NCBI GenBank assembly: GCA_905250885.1
Contig: CAJNOQ010000768.1
Span: 1 to 41,537, forward strand
Origin: Didymodactylos carnosus
Taxonomy: Eukaryota > Rotifera > Eurotatoria > Philodinida > Philodinidae
Direction of reading: 5' to 3'
Length of the DNA: 41,537 nucleotides
Part shown: positions 1-11,404 of the stretch, in pieces
How positions within the stretch are numbered: position 1 is the first letter of the stretch
Layout: each line of letters starts with the position of its first letter
Made by a program: the position numbers and the translations under genes
Notes under the pieces: model-generated
What the model saw: only the letters and a program-made list of their open reading frames with translations
What the model was told of the DNA's origin: nothing
The model's database searches: none

Positions 1-240
1 AAGAATCTTACAATATCCTGTGCTATCCTATTATAGGATTTTATAGGATTATTGTGATCCGATTATGTAGGATCTTGTTGTAGGATCATATAGGAAATGC
101 CACACAGTCCTACAATCAGAATCTTATGTAGACCTATTCTTGGATATAATAGGATTTTGTAGGAACCCATAACAGGAATCCTATCATATCCTGCGCTTCA
201 TAGGATCCAATAGGAACTGATAGGATCCTAGTAGGATTTT
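1..240. repeat. TAGGAT-rich interspersed short-motif field
   Basis: The hexamer TAGGAT or its complement ATCCTA occurs roughly twenty times in both orientations in 240 bp, at irregular spacing. It is followed at about 245-300 by a GC-rich stretch in which GAGAGCGAG and CGCTCTCG can pair. This is not a regular tandem repeat. The start may lie outside the window. Confidence 0.6.
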
Positions 241-300
241 CTGACCTGGGCGGGTACGAGAGCGAGTAGACGAGAACCCCGGTCCCGCTCTCGGTCTCGT

Positions 301-768
301 TACATACCTAGTTAGGATGTCAAATCGTTTGTTTTTTCACTCAAAAAAACAGAAAAAATGTACAATGATGAAGTTTTCGAAAAATCGTACTTTTAAGTTT
401 TTTCTCGTCAACCAAATGCTTCAAAATGATACGTCCGCTATCTTATGAGCAATCGGACAGACACTTTTCAGAGAGCCTTTTTTGGTTCTGCTAGCTTATA
501 AAATGTGAGTTAATAGAATAAAAGAAAGAAACACGTGCTTTAATTTTTGCAACAGTATCGTTTTCAAACACTTAAATAAGCGGGCTGATTAATTCATTCC
601 CTACGAGTTTGTTGGCAGCTTATTAATTCAAACATAATTTTTTTCACACTGCACCTATTATTATCTGATTTTGAGTAACTGTTTAATCCCATACTAGTCT
701 ATCATTATGTTTTGTACAATAATCGTTTTTTAGTGCTGCTCGATATTTCATCAATGTTTTGAATATAT
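301..768. other. AT-rich non-coding stretch
   Basis: No convincing open frame, RNA gene or repeat is visible here. It lies downstream of the minus-strand gene fragment at 769-1111 and could contain its 3' flank. Confidence 0.4.
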
Positions 769-1111
769 TTACGTATGAATATATTTATTACTCAATTCGT
801 CCAGTTTTAACCGCGCTTCATCTGACAATAGTCTAATTGGTTGACCTTCTTTTCCAGCAAGTAATTCTGGATATATCAATTCAAGTTGAGGACTCGTACC
901 ATCGCTGTTCGCTTGATCGATGTATTGTTGATGAATCTCTTTTAACTGTTTTGTTGACATTTGTTTTAGATCATCGGTGATCGTTCGGATTAAACGATAA
1001 TTTTGGTTTTATGACTTTTTCAAGGGCATTTTCACCAAGCAACAGATAATAATTTTTTTCGCTTGTAACATTCATGTCCGACAACAAGATGGTACATCCT
1101 CCACGTAGCAT
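769..1111 (-). pseudogene. Unrecognised gene fragment with one frameshift
   Basis: Two minus-strand reading frames lie end to end. The first, 1111 down to 971, encodes 46 residues beginning MLRGGCTILLSDMN and containing YYLLLGENALEKVIKPK. The second, 960 down to 769, encodes 63 residues rich in polar and acidic amino acids, with the stretch PQLELIYPELLAGKEG, and ends in TAA. The second frame is open upstream to about 1007, so the two overlap and could be joined by a single-base frameshift near 985. Amino-acid make-up is protein-like in both, unlike most AT-rich noise in this window. I do not recognise the family. It may be the 3' part of a decayed gene whose upstream exons are absent, or a real gene with a tiny unseen intron. 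Confidence 0.4.
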
Positions 1112-2375
1112 ATTATCTACTTAATTGATACTGTAACAGTATTGAAGTGAGTACGTTGTACTCTTTGTACTTTTTGCCATTCACTTTACTCTTACAGTTT
1201 AATTAATTAAATGGTGCAATACCGGGATCGAGCCAAAGATCAGCTCTTTTAAGAGAACAGCAAAAACTAGTTGGAAAAAAGCGAGAAAAAGGCAAAAGAT
1301 GGAGAAAAACGTTAATTTTTCTTCAAGAAAAGAATGGAAATTATTTAAATAGTATACGTCACATTATGACAGCGTACTTCGACGGCTACGACCGACCGTT
1401 TACGACAGTCGTAATGACGGACGTGGGTAGAAAATTTTATTTGTCAGCGATAAAGGCGTCTAGAAGAAAAACTTTTTTCATGAGTGTATTGAATGGACGG
1501 TCTATTTTTGCACTGCATATAAGTTTTTCGAAAGTTGAACTTTGTTTTGAGAAATAATTTTTATCTTCATGGTTCTGTGTTCGGACAAAAATTTTATTTA
1601 ATCGTTTCTCGTCAATTATAACACCTAGAAAGAAACTTTCAATGGCACAAAGATAGGGCGTCAGCTGAAGTATTTGTTCTGTTATTTGAATTTACGAAAA
1701 GCGCATGTGTTTTCGCCTAATGTTCACATTGTTGACCACTTTGCGCTTTATGTCTCTTCATCATACAGGAGCCACACTTTATAAATGTTTTAGTGTGCAC
1801 ATTTGTTACTCTGTTCTGATGAAATACGCACGGGGATGCATAAAATATATAATTGCAGGAAGAAGAAGAAGAATGGTGTGTAGAAAACAAATAAGTTAGA
1901 GTATTTCATTCGGGTCTATTTTTTCTTTTCGTTTTCTTCAAGGTTATACAAATACGGTATGGCTCAAAAAAAAATATTGTTGTTTTTCGATTATTATTAA
2001 AAAAAGAGAACTAGAAAAAGAAAAGAAAAAACTGTATTCCCTGCGCCACACTCTCCTTTTGAAATAGCCTTCCTGCGAAGAAACAATTTGCTCGCTAAAA
2101 ACATCGTAAGTGTAAAAGCTGAAAATTGATCGATATTTTAAGAAGAGCGCAGTTTATTTTGAATTTCAAGTAACTTACATCTCTCTCAGATTCGATCTTT
2201 TTTCGAGACTACTGGAGTACACAGTATTCGTCCACTTTTTTCACATGTCAGGTACGGCAAATTCTGGAGCCATCGGATAATCCGCGCCTTGCGACTTTTT
2301 GCTCTAACGCTCGACTAGCAGTGTAATAAAAATGCCTGAAAATCCTCGTTCTATAATTTCTTTTATTGAGTAGAA
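1112..2375. other. Non-coding stretch
   Basis: Short open frames of 60-65 codons occur but show no family motif and have AT-rich random-looking composition. A sequence near 1208-1260 (ATGGTGCAATACCGGGATCG) resembles the flank at 33,275-33,320, hinting at a dispersed repeat. Confidence 0.35.
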
Positions 2376-3146
2376 GACGTCTTATCTGGCTAACGATTCC
2401 CTTTTTTTGCTTTCTTTCATAAAATTCTTGCAATAAAATTAAAAACTATATGGGGGCTGTTGACAGTCTTTCAGATACTTTGAACATGTCTCTACAAAAT
2501 GCGACGTGTATCGACTTTGGACAATGTACTGGTGCTGCGATACAATGATTTTAGAAATAGCTCCAAAAGTCGATTTTGAGGCCTTCTAAAAAACGACCCG
2601 AAAGTAGTTAAAAGAATGCAGAAGAATCGATAAACTATATCAGTTTGTGGAGAAATATTTGCTGTATAAGATACAATACTTCTTAAAGTTTTTATGTTCC
2701 GTTGATCAAATGTTATTTATCTTGGAACAACGAAAACAAGGTAACGCACTCACGAAAAATGACCAAAATCGTGACTGCGTTACCTTTCTTTTCGTTTTTT
2801 CCAAGATAAATAACGTTTGATCAACGGAACATAAAAACTTTAAGAAGTATTGTATCTTATAGAGCAAATATTTCTCCACAAACTGATATAGTTTATCGAT
2901 TCTTCTGCATTCTTTTAACTACTTTCGGGTCGTTTTTTAGAAGGCCTCAGAATCGATTTTTGGAGCTATTTCTAAAATCATTGTATCGCAGCACCAGTAC
3001 ATTGTCCAAAGTCGATACACGTCGCATTTTGTAGAGAAATGTTCAAAATATCTGAAAGACTGTCAACAGCCTCCATATAGTTTTTAATTTTATTGCAAGA
3101 ATTTTTTGAAAGAAAAAGAAGAGGACCGTTAGCCAGACAAGCCGAA
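2376..3146. repeat. Long imperfect palindrome (foldback), arms about 380 bp
   Basis: The left arm (about 2376-2755) is the reverse complement of the right arm (about 2769-3146), with scattered mismatches and small indels. The centre is at 2762 and the loop is only 13 nt (2756-2768). Innermost pairing is GTAACGCACTCACGA with TCGTGACTGCGTTAC. Landmarks on the arms: TGTTGACAGTCTTTCAGATA on the left pairs with the block around 3050-3070 on the right. The right arm ends about 68 bp upstream of the ART start codon. No transposase frame lies inside, so it resembles a non-autonomous foldback element or a local inverted duplication. Confidence 0.9.
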
Positions 3147-3213
3147 GATATCCCAGGAATACAGACGGTGACTTTTTCCGATTTTTTTAACTCCCCATAC
3201 ACGCCGGAAGCCT

Positions 3214-6200
3214 ATGTGGTGCTGCAAAAAACGGAGCTATCCAATAGTTCAGCTGCCGCCCGATACTTCAGCTGCTGCTTCAAAAATCATCAGCAGCAAT
3301 CCACTTTCAACCAATGTAGATAAAGTACAGCCAAAAGCTATAAGTCGACATTCTGCAGAATCGCATACGTCATCAATCGTGTGCGACTTTGAGAAATATG
3401 AACCGGACAGTGTAAGAACCATTACCTCGCCCGAAAAGCAAAATCCTATACAACATCGTCAACTGTTTGATCGCGCTCGAGTCAATCTTGAATCATATCA
3501 GCTACTCTGGTTAGATGCAAATGTACACAATGATGACGACCATAAAATAACCCTTGAAAGTCTACGTAAAATAGTTGACTATGCAAAGTTATTTGATAAT
3601 GTTGAAGAGTGTCGACAATTTCTTGAAAATGCCCAAGACTGTGCGATAACAACATTTCTAGTTGTATCCGATGACCTGGCCGAAATTTTACTTTCAAAAG
3701 TCCATCATCTTAAAAATGTTTCGACTGTTTATATCTATGGTTACAACACTAAATTGTCTCCTCAACAGTGGGCCTGTAATTATTCAAAAGTAAGCTAGAA
3801 ACAAAAATTAATTATGCTAAGTTTGTGGAATTGAAAGAAAACGGTTAAAAAATGATCTTGACATGATAGAATGCATTTGATTCTGTATTTAGATTCAGGT
3901 ATACTGGGAATCGAAGTAACTTATAGTGAAAAGCCCGATTGGTAACTCAGCTGACAAATATTGTTTTAAGCCCATGAAAATTCAGTGCAGACCACATGAG
4001 CTGAGCACTGATTACCCTCTCCGTTTGCAACATTTTTTGACAGAATTGCTAAAATAAAAGAAGTTTTTATTAAACAGATCTCAAAAAAACTGCCGGGAAA
4101 TGACAAAGAGAAAACCAAAAAACTGACTCCGACTGGGGGAAGAACTTCCTTTTACTCGGGACCTCACCGTCACGTGCATGCCGAGGAACGGATCGGGACA
4201 GTGAGAAAGAGACCCTCGCTTCTGTCTTGAGCCTAACTACTTGAATTTCGTTCTCTTTTCACCTTTTCAAGCATAAAAAACCCGATCATTCAAATTAGAG
4301 CAGGTCACAAGTTTTTAGTAACATAATCCTACCCTAGAAAAGCTTTGACCTAGCCACGCGGTGGGCAGGAAGGCTGAGCCTCACCTCAGATGGTTCGGAC
4401 CTTCCCACCAATAGATTTCTGGCGCCGCTACTACCTTGATCTAACCTAACCTAAAGCCCACCTAACTAATCAAATTCGCAGCTTCTATTTCGATTGTTTA
4501 GATTAAAGGTACATATACTGAACAGAAAGAGATATTAAAATGCTTACTTGAAGATGTTCACGCGCATTTGAAGCATGATGAACAACAGACAATATTTAAT
4601 TTAAACAGTAGCGATGAAAATACAACTGATGATATCGCATCATGGTGGATTAGTTATATCAATTTTCTTTGTCATTTTCCCTATCCACACGATTTCAGCC
4701 TTAAACTCATTACAGCATTAAAGAATTATTATCAGGGTAATGCAACGGAATTACACATACTCGAAGAATTTGAGCGAACATACAAATCAACGGATGCTAT
4801 TCGATGGTATACACGTGAAACATTTCTCTATCGTATATTGAATAAAGCACTACGTCAACACAACACCGAAGTCTTATTTTTACTCGGCTTTTTTCTATGT
4901 GATATTTATAAGCAACTGAAAGAACAGCATCTGAAATTTAAATCGTCGGCGGCACATTTAGACAGTCCAACAATAAAATTATATCGAGGACAAATGATGA
5001 AAATGACAGAAATTAAAAGACTGGACAAAAATAATCCGGATAGATCCTATTATGCCTATGCCTACCGAATAAATAATAGCTTTCTATCGACAAGTCTCGA
5101 TCGAAATTTAGCTCTGTTTTTTCTCAGTCTAGGAGGAACGCATCGTGATGATGATGAACTTCAGTCTGTATTATTTGAAATTGAAATTGATCTTCGAGGT
5201 AGGTCACAACCATTTGCCGATATTTCGCACTTGAGTCAGTTTCCAAGTGAATCAGAGGTTTTGTTTATGATTGGTAATATGTTTAATCTAACTGACTTCG
5301 CTTACGATGTAAGTCTGAATATTTGGATTGCGAAACTACAATTAGTATATCATGACGACACTTACGTCGAACCGCTTAATTTTGATAACATAGCAGACAG
5401 AAAACTTTTGAAGAACAGTGTCAATATTCTATTCTTCTCTGACATGGATTATATACAGGTACCGCAGAAGGAACTTGACATAATAATCGATGAAATCACG
5501 AAAGTATTTCCATCGGAAAGCGGTTGGTTGTCAATCAGTAAAGTTCAGTGTCTAGCATTTAAACTTAAAAATCATTTTCCTCCTACTGAGAAATTATCGT
5601 ATTACAATCAAGCTCTGACGATGTGGCATCAATATCCAAGGGATGAGGAATTAAACTTTTCAATTGATCTTGGTCGCATTCATGAAGAAATCGGTCGGCT
5701 ACACAAATATGGTTATGCAACCAAAAAACTGGCTATGGACCACTATATATTAGCGATAGACTTATATCACACAGCAGTCGAAAAAGCCACTATGAATTAT
5801 GAAAGAATCGATATTGAGAAAAGACTGAGCTCTTTGTATGTAGAGAAGAACAAATTAAACGAAACTGCTGATGCTGGTACTGCTGAAACGATAGAAAACT
5901 ATGCATTAGCCATCTTTCATAAAGAACAGCAACTTGAACATATGTCAAAGTACTATTCTCCGAATGATTCAATCTTAGCTCAACCATATCGGCAATTGGC
6001 CGAATGTAAAGAAGAGATTTGTAAGTACGATGATGCATTAATCAACTATGAAAGAGCCTTAAAACTATTACTTGAAAACTTTCGACCGTATCGCTATCTC
6101 GTCCTTAGGGTTTCCGGTAAAATAGTAGATATCTATATTGAACATAAAAATGATTATCGTATGGCATTGGAATATCAATTAATAAACCATCACTATACAG

Positions 6201-7930
6201 CGAGTATGAAACCAGATCCGGGTGACGAAGACTTTTATATTAATTATAATGAGGAAGGTAATTACACAAGGTTCACAGGAAACTATTATTGTTTCCAAAA
6301 AAACGGTGATCCGAGAGAATGCTTACATCTTTTAAAGGAAAAAGGTTAGAGACCTGCGATTTTCACCATTCGAAAGTGGACGTCGGGGCACGTAAATCTA
6401 TGAAAAAATTAATTGTGCAGACGAGGTTTACTCTGTTAAGTCTTTCAATGAAAAATGTAGGAGAATGCCGTTCTCAGACAGAATGACGAATTTTAAATCC
6501 AAAGTAGTGCATTCGATATACACTATAGTGCATTCCAGTACAAACTGAGATCTACAATTGTGAACTCATCCCAGATCTCCAGCCCTTATCATTTTTGAGT
6601 TACAGGCATTCTCCGACAAGGTGCCTATCTCATTCTAGACACGTCTGAAGATTCTAAAAACACCTGTCACATACGTTATTCGATGCGATCATTGTGCCAA
6701 CATTTTTTGTCCTCTAGCAATAGACCGGAGAGCATCTGGGCCGATTTTTCGAAAAACAAGGTTTTTCCTAAAAATCTTATAAAACGAAATTGCTTATAAC
6801 TCACTCAATTTTCATCCAAATTCGTTCAAACTTTCAACATAGACTCAGAATTCGACCAAGAATATGTATGAAAGTCCAAAGATCGCGCACAAAATCTTTC
6901 TTAGTTTCTAGTTTTCGAGAGGTTTGTTAGGAAACGTAGAAAATTCTGATTCAAGAACTATAGAAATGCTCATTCTCTGACGTAATGTACTCGTTCTCTG
7001 ATGTAAATATGTTTGTTAATAAAGCATGAAAACATAATTCATTGTTGGCACTGACACAAAGAAGGAAACAAGTTACGTATAAAACGCTACGTAACAGGTT
7101 TTCTGGAAAATCAATACCCGGGCTTCAGCCAGTCACGCGCTCTTTGGACTTTTCTACATATTCTCGGTCGAATTCTGAGTCTATGTTGAAAGTTTGAATG
7201 CTTTTGGATAAAAAATGAGTGAGTTATAAGGATTTTTCATTTTGGAGGGTTTTGAAGGAAAACCTAACTTTTTCAAAAAGTCGCCCAGTTCGACTTCAGT
7301 CGACTGCTACAGCAGAATGCCACGATGATCAGTGCATCGAGTAACGTATGTGACAGGTGTTTTTAGAATCTTCAGACGTGTCTAGAATGAGATAGGCACC
7401 TTGTCGGAGAATGCCTGTAACTCAAGAATGATAAGGGCTGGAGATCTGGGATGAGTTCACAATTGTAGATCTCAGTTTGTACTATCGAATGCACTACTTT
7501 GGATTTAAAATTCGTCATTCTGTCTGAGAACGGCATTCTCCTACATTTTTCATTGAAACAGAGTAAACCTCATCTGCACAATTAATTTTTTCATAGATTT
7601 ACGTGCCCCGACGTCCGCTTTCGAATGGTGAAAATCGCAGGTGTCTAGCATTTTTTCTTCAAAAGACGTAAACATTCTCTTGGATCACCGTTTTTGAAAA
7701 TAGTAAGAATTTACATTAGCATCAGCTAATTTCCAAATTTCTTTTAATTAATTATAGTTGTTCACAAACAAACGATAGCTGAGAGTCATTTGAAATTGGT
7801 TGGTATTTACAGAGCACTTAATGAATTTGATTTGGCTGCGGAAAATGAAAGGATGGCTGCGAAACTATACGATGATATAGACGAACTGTGTAAGAATCTA
7901 GGAATACGTCCTAAAGGTGATAGTGACTAG
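3214..7930 (+). CDS. ADP-ribosyltransferase (ART, R-S-E type) with C-terminal TPR repeats
   Basis: Three exons fit: 3214-3789, 4502-6344 and 7758-7930 (863 codons), with GT..AG introns and a continuous frame across both junctions. Residues 1-85 are low-complexity and Ser-rich, starting MWCCKK. Residues about 85-215 form an alpha/beta-looking domain (QLLWLDANV, TTFLVVSDD, VSTVYIYGYN) common in bdelloid ART proteins as I recall it, but unnamed. Residues about 350-480 are the ART fold: Arg354 in LYRGQMM, Ser388 in FLSTSLD, and Glu442/Glu444 in SESEVLF. The E-x-E form is that of arginine-modifying ARTs, which transfer ADP-ribose from NAD+ to protein arginine. Residues about 500 to the end are TPR-like (NYALAIFHKEQQL, KYDDALINYERALKLL), ending in exon 3 with SHLKLVGIYRALNEFDLAAE. 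No signal peptide is seen, so a cytosolic role is inferred. The start is uncertain: ATG 3214 is the first Met in frame. Confidence 0.85.
3790..4501 (+). other. Intron 1 of the ART gene, with a GC-rich structured segment
   Basis: The donor is AAA|GTAAGC and the acceptor is GTTTAG|ATT. At 712 bp it is far longer than the 50-63 bp introns elsewhere in the window. Its second half (about 4120-4460) is more GC-rich than its surroundings. At 4360-4409 it holds a hairpin: GGTGGGCAGGAAGG pairs with CCTTCCCACC, and CTGAG pairs with CTCAG inside it. This is followed by CTAACCTAACCTAA. It could be a small mobile element or SINE. No tRNA or known RNA could be recognised. Confidence 0.6.
6285..7712. repeat. 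Palindrome filling ART intron 2 and extending into exon 2
   Basis: The left arm (about 6285-6890) and right arm (about 7133-7712) are imperfect reverse complements, separated by about 240 bp of unpaired spacer. Example pairing: CCTGCGATTTTCACCATTCG at 6353 with its complement ending at 7641, and AGACTCAGAATTCGACC at 6841 with its complement ending at 7182. The left arm begins inside exon 2, so the last ~60 coding bases and the donor site have an inverted partner at about 7650-7712 in the intron. No transposase frame is visible. Confidence 0.88.
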
Positions 7931-9574
7931 TGTTTCTAACGTTTAAAACGTTGTAAAGATCGAAGTTTGGGGATATTTTTAGCGACCAGGGACTCAAACC
8001 GCCTGAGGAGGTTTTAGACATACCAAACTCTTGAACACAATACCAAATATGCTGCCCACCAGACTACTAAAGACCGTTGATGTCTCGAGAACTATGGTTC
8101 GTGGGGCATACAGAAAAGCGATTTTGAAAAGTGCACTATGAACGGCCAGCCGCTTTTTAAGCAGAAAATTTTTTGTACATATTCCAGAGGTACAATATAT
8201 ATACAATTTTACATGTACATAAGGAATGATCGACGGTCTTTCCAGTGAGACAAACTGCCGCTCAAACGGACATTCCTAGCAAAAGTTTTAGGCATTTTAT
8301 TGTAAAAAGTCCGTTTTTACATCCCGTCTACGTAGTAGCGTTTATAACTTTGGCTATAGGCACAATATTTTTAAATCCGAAATGCACGTTGAATATCGCA
8401 TCTTGGACTATGCTAGACACACATCATGATCATACAGAACACACGGCGGATTGACTGTGCGCGATCTGTGAGAGCGATCTTTTTGAAATGGAGTTTCTGC
8501 CGTAGTTGGTGATGCTTTACTCTGACTTTTCTTCGAGAAGAATCTCCAGAGGATTTGAGCTGATATGCCTTTTTGACCGAGATATGCGTTAATTAATGAA
8601 AGAACTAATGACTGATCAGGAAAAGAGGCTGAACTTTTAAACAAACATTTCGCGATGTTTTGCTCGATACCACTTAACGAGGTTAACGCTGTGCCGTTAG
8701 TTATTGCAAGATCTAGCAAACTCTCAACAGCGAAGTTTCATATTTATGAGAGTGAAGTTTTTGAATTACTGTGTAGAATTGATTTTAGTAGAACTAGTGC
8801 ACCTGGTCTGTGAGCGAGAATAGTTAGCGAACCGGCGCCTCTCACAACTACGATCATAACATATTTATGCAACCAATCTCTAGCACCGGAACAGCTTCAT
8901 AAAGCTCGGAAAATTGGCAGTATTATATCGGTTTTTAACTCTGGCGACCCTCATGAAGTGAATAATTAACGTCCTACAACATTCCTGCCTGTTTTGAGAG
9001 AGTGGTAGTTATATACTGAATACTGAATACTAAAAACTAAAAACTAAAAACTATGCTTGAGTACATAGTGCGGACGGATGAGTCCTCGGCGGGTGCAGTT
9101 TGGTCGTGCTCTCGCTAGACAACATTTATTTTGGATCGGACCTGAGCAGGGTACAGTGTGTCTTCAATTTTCTCTCTCTTTCTGTGGCTTCATGAACAAT
9201 TGGCTCAGATCAAGAAAATAGTAAAACTTCCCTAAAACCCAAAACTGTCAAACGATCTACCTGTACCGCTTATAACTTCGGAAATCAGGTGTATTTTTGG
9301 ATTTAAACGAGAAATATGAACAGTTCAGTGTTCACATACGATTCTTTCGTGTTTTCAAAATTTTTCTACAGTGCCCATATTTGTAGATCATGCGACGACA
9401 AATCGAGGAAAAAGGGTCACGAAGATATAAAAAAACAAAGATCCGCTTTCTTCATGACAATCTGTCTACACACAAAAACTTCTTTCTCACACAAATGCAA
9501 AAATTAAGATAAAATACTATTCGGATGAATATAAAGGTGGGTCGTAAGGAAAGGCATATCTACACACATTTTAA
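7931..9574. other. Non-coding stretch with one unrecognised open frame
   Basis: A minus-strand frame at 8408-8719 (103 codons, with SLSGIEQNIAKCLF) is open but matches nothing I know and has stops just upstream. At about 9017-9052 there is a short direct repeat (ACTGAATACTGAATACT followed by AAAAACTAAAAACTAAAAACT). Nothing else could be supported. Confidence 0.35.
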
Positions 9575-10085
9575 TTAACCACTTCTTTTCTCCGCACACG
9601 AGTCCTTGTTAAACAAAAATTTCCATACTGTATGATTCCCACCAGCATCGGCAACATACAGATTGTCACCTGTTCAAATTGAATTGCAACAGGAAATGAC
9701 AAATACTTGTCACGAATGACAATTTCACCTCCTGGTTTACTACCATTCGTTCAGCTTAATGGCTAACGAACGATACGCTGGTGGTTACTCTCTGCTATGT
9801 ACATCTGATTTCCTATTCGGTCCAGAATAATATCCTTCGGATAAGTGAATGTAGTTAATCCTTCAGCCCTACCACCATCAGCAACAGTTGTGCCGCTGGC
9901 TGCACCCTGCAACCATTTTTGTATTCTTTGATTGTTTGAATCACAAATATAGAGAGGACCATTAGCGTCACTTTCATCAATGAATACACCTTCAGGATAC
10001 CACAACTGATCTGCTTTCCCACCAGAAACACCAGTTTGACCAGCAAAAACAATGCCAACTTTAGGATTTGGGTGCATCCATAAAC
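9575..10085 (-). pseudogene. NHL-repeat protein fragment, decayed
   Basis: Minus-strand reading gives about two and a half NHL beta-propeller blades: QLWYPEGVFIDESDANG, LYICDSNNQRIQKWLQGA, FTYPKDIILDRIGNQ and MYIAESNHQRIVR. The reading then hits TAG at 9763-9765, where NHL repeats normally have Trp, and TGA at 9751-9753. Beyond these stops the same frame still reads like the linker and next blade (NGSKPGGEIVI, FPVAIQFEQ). A single-base shift near 9670 leads to DNLYVADAGGNHTVWKFL, ending in TAA at 9575. Two nonsense codons plus a frameshift within recognisable repeats indicate a pseudogene. It has no start codon or signal peptide and is cut off at about 10,085. Intact family members are typically secreted or ligase-linked propellers; this copy is probably not functional. 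Confidence 0.8.
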
Positions 10086-11404
10086 TCCAAAAAGAAATTC
10101 GACTTCAAGAGGCTGTTAGAATACACAAAAGATGTGTAAAGTACTTTTCTCTACGAAGATGTGGCAGCAGTCTTTTTTCTACTTTTTCTTCTACTTTTCT
10201 ACCCTTTTTTCTAGTTTTCATCCGTTTCATGCTTTTCATATTTTTCATATTATTCTACTCTTCATACTTTTAAAACTTTTCATACTCTTCTACTTTTCAT
10301 AGTTTTCTACTTTCATGTCTCTACCGAGAAAAAGTGGATTTTGTGTGACTAGATTACGCCTTCAAAATAATAGATGTCTTCTACATGTCTTCAGTGTGTC
10401 TACTGGTAGGGATATAGAAGCCACATGGAAGACGTGTGAACGAGAAAGACGCGTAGTAGTCACATCTTTCCCCCTTCCATGTGACTCTACTAAGTTTTTA
10501 ATGTGTCACATGAAACGTCAACGTAAGAGGCCACTAAGACTAGTAATTAATGTGCCTGTATGATTCAGTCGTGAACACATTCGTCTGGTAAGCGAATAGA
10601 ACGAGTTCAATTGTTGACACAAACGAACAATTTTTTAATGTGTCTTTTCCAGAAGACACACCAAAGCGACTTCAAAAGAGTCGTTAAAATACGGCTAAAT
10701 GGCAACCGACTTCAGTGTCTTCCATGCGACTTAGAAGTAGACGAATGGATGTGACTACTAGAGGTAGTCGTATGATGTGTCTACAAAATAGGCGCAAGGT
10801 GGGTGGTAAAACCTACGTCGTATACAGCACAACAGTAGACAGTTTTCGGTAATACACATGTTTTATATAATTGCAAATGAATACGCTGCAATGCGTCACG
10901 AAACAGTGTTGATAGTCCCTAATATTCTTTGACAAGCTATCGCTGTGTCTCTTATTTGGAGTGACCACCTGAGATTACTTGAAAGAGTGACTCCGAGCAG
11001 TTTCGGATATTGACTGAGCGTTAAGTTTGAGGTGCTGATGTAGAGTGATATGCTTGGAGCATAGTTATGATCTTTTAGAGAAAAAGACTATTAGGCTATT
11101 AGACTTTTCGACTTTTGCTAGATTACTTGACTTTTCGACTATTAGACTTTTGTTACTATATATATTGGACTTGAGCGTAGTTGCTCAAATTCAATCGTTG
11201 CCACAAAATTCAAAAGTAATAAACACTTGAGTTACACGACTCTCACGTTTCTTTTCTCAATGTTTGAGGATCATTAAAGTCCAAAGCAGATGAAAAATGA
11301 CTATTTGGGTATTATATTATTAATTACAATTCTTATGCTTACCATATATTTTAGAGAGAAAAAGGTCCATGAACATTTATCGGCATTTAATGACATTGAA
11401 TTAC
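10086..11404. repeat. Pyrimidine tract and GTGTCT/GACTAC motif field
   Basis: Positions about 10,165-10,320 are a pyrimidine-rich run built from TTCTACTTTTC-like words. From about 10,320 to 10,800 the words TGTCTTC, GTGTCT, AGACAC, GTAGTC and GACTAC recur in both orientations, giving many short inverted pairings such as GTGTCTTTTCCAGAAGACAC. At 11,075-11,150 the words GACTTTTCGACT and ATTAGACTTTT recur. No gene is supported. Confidence 0.5.

Noticed and set aside
3093..3323. Plus-strand frame starting QEFFERKRRG as an N-terminal ART exon, with an inverted look-alike at 2248-2433
   Set aside because: The similarity between the two frames comes from the palindrome arms; the frame is not the one that continues into the ART domain and starts at TTG.
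4440..4456. CCTAACCTAACCTAA as a telomeric repeat
   Set aside because: Only about three units, inside an intron, with no further array.
8408..8719. 103-codon minus-strand frame as a gene
   Set aside because: It is moderately protein-like, but stops lie just upstream, no splice partner is visible and no family is recognised.
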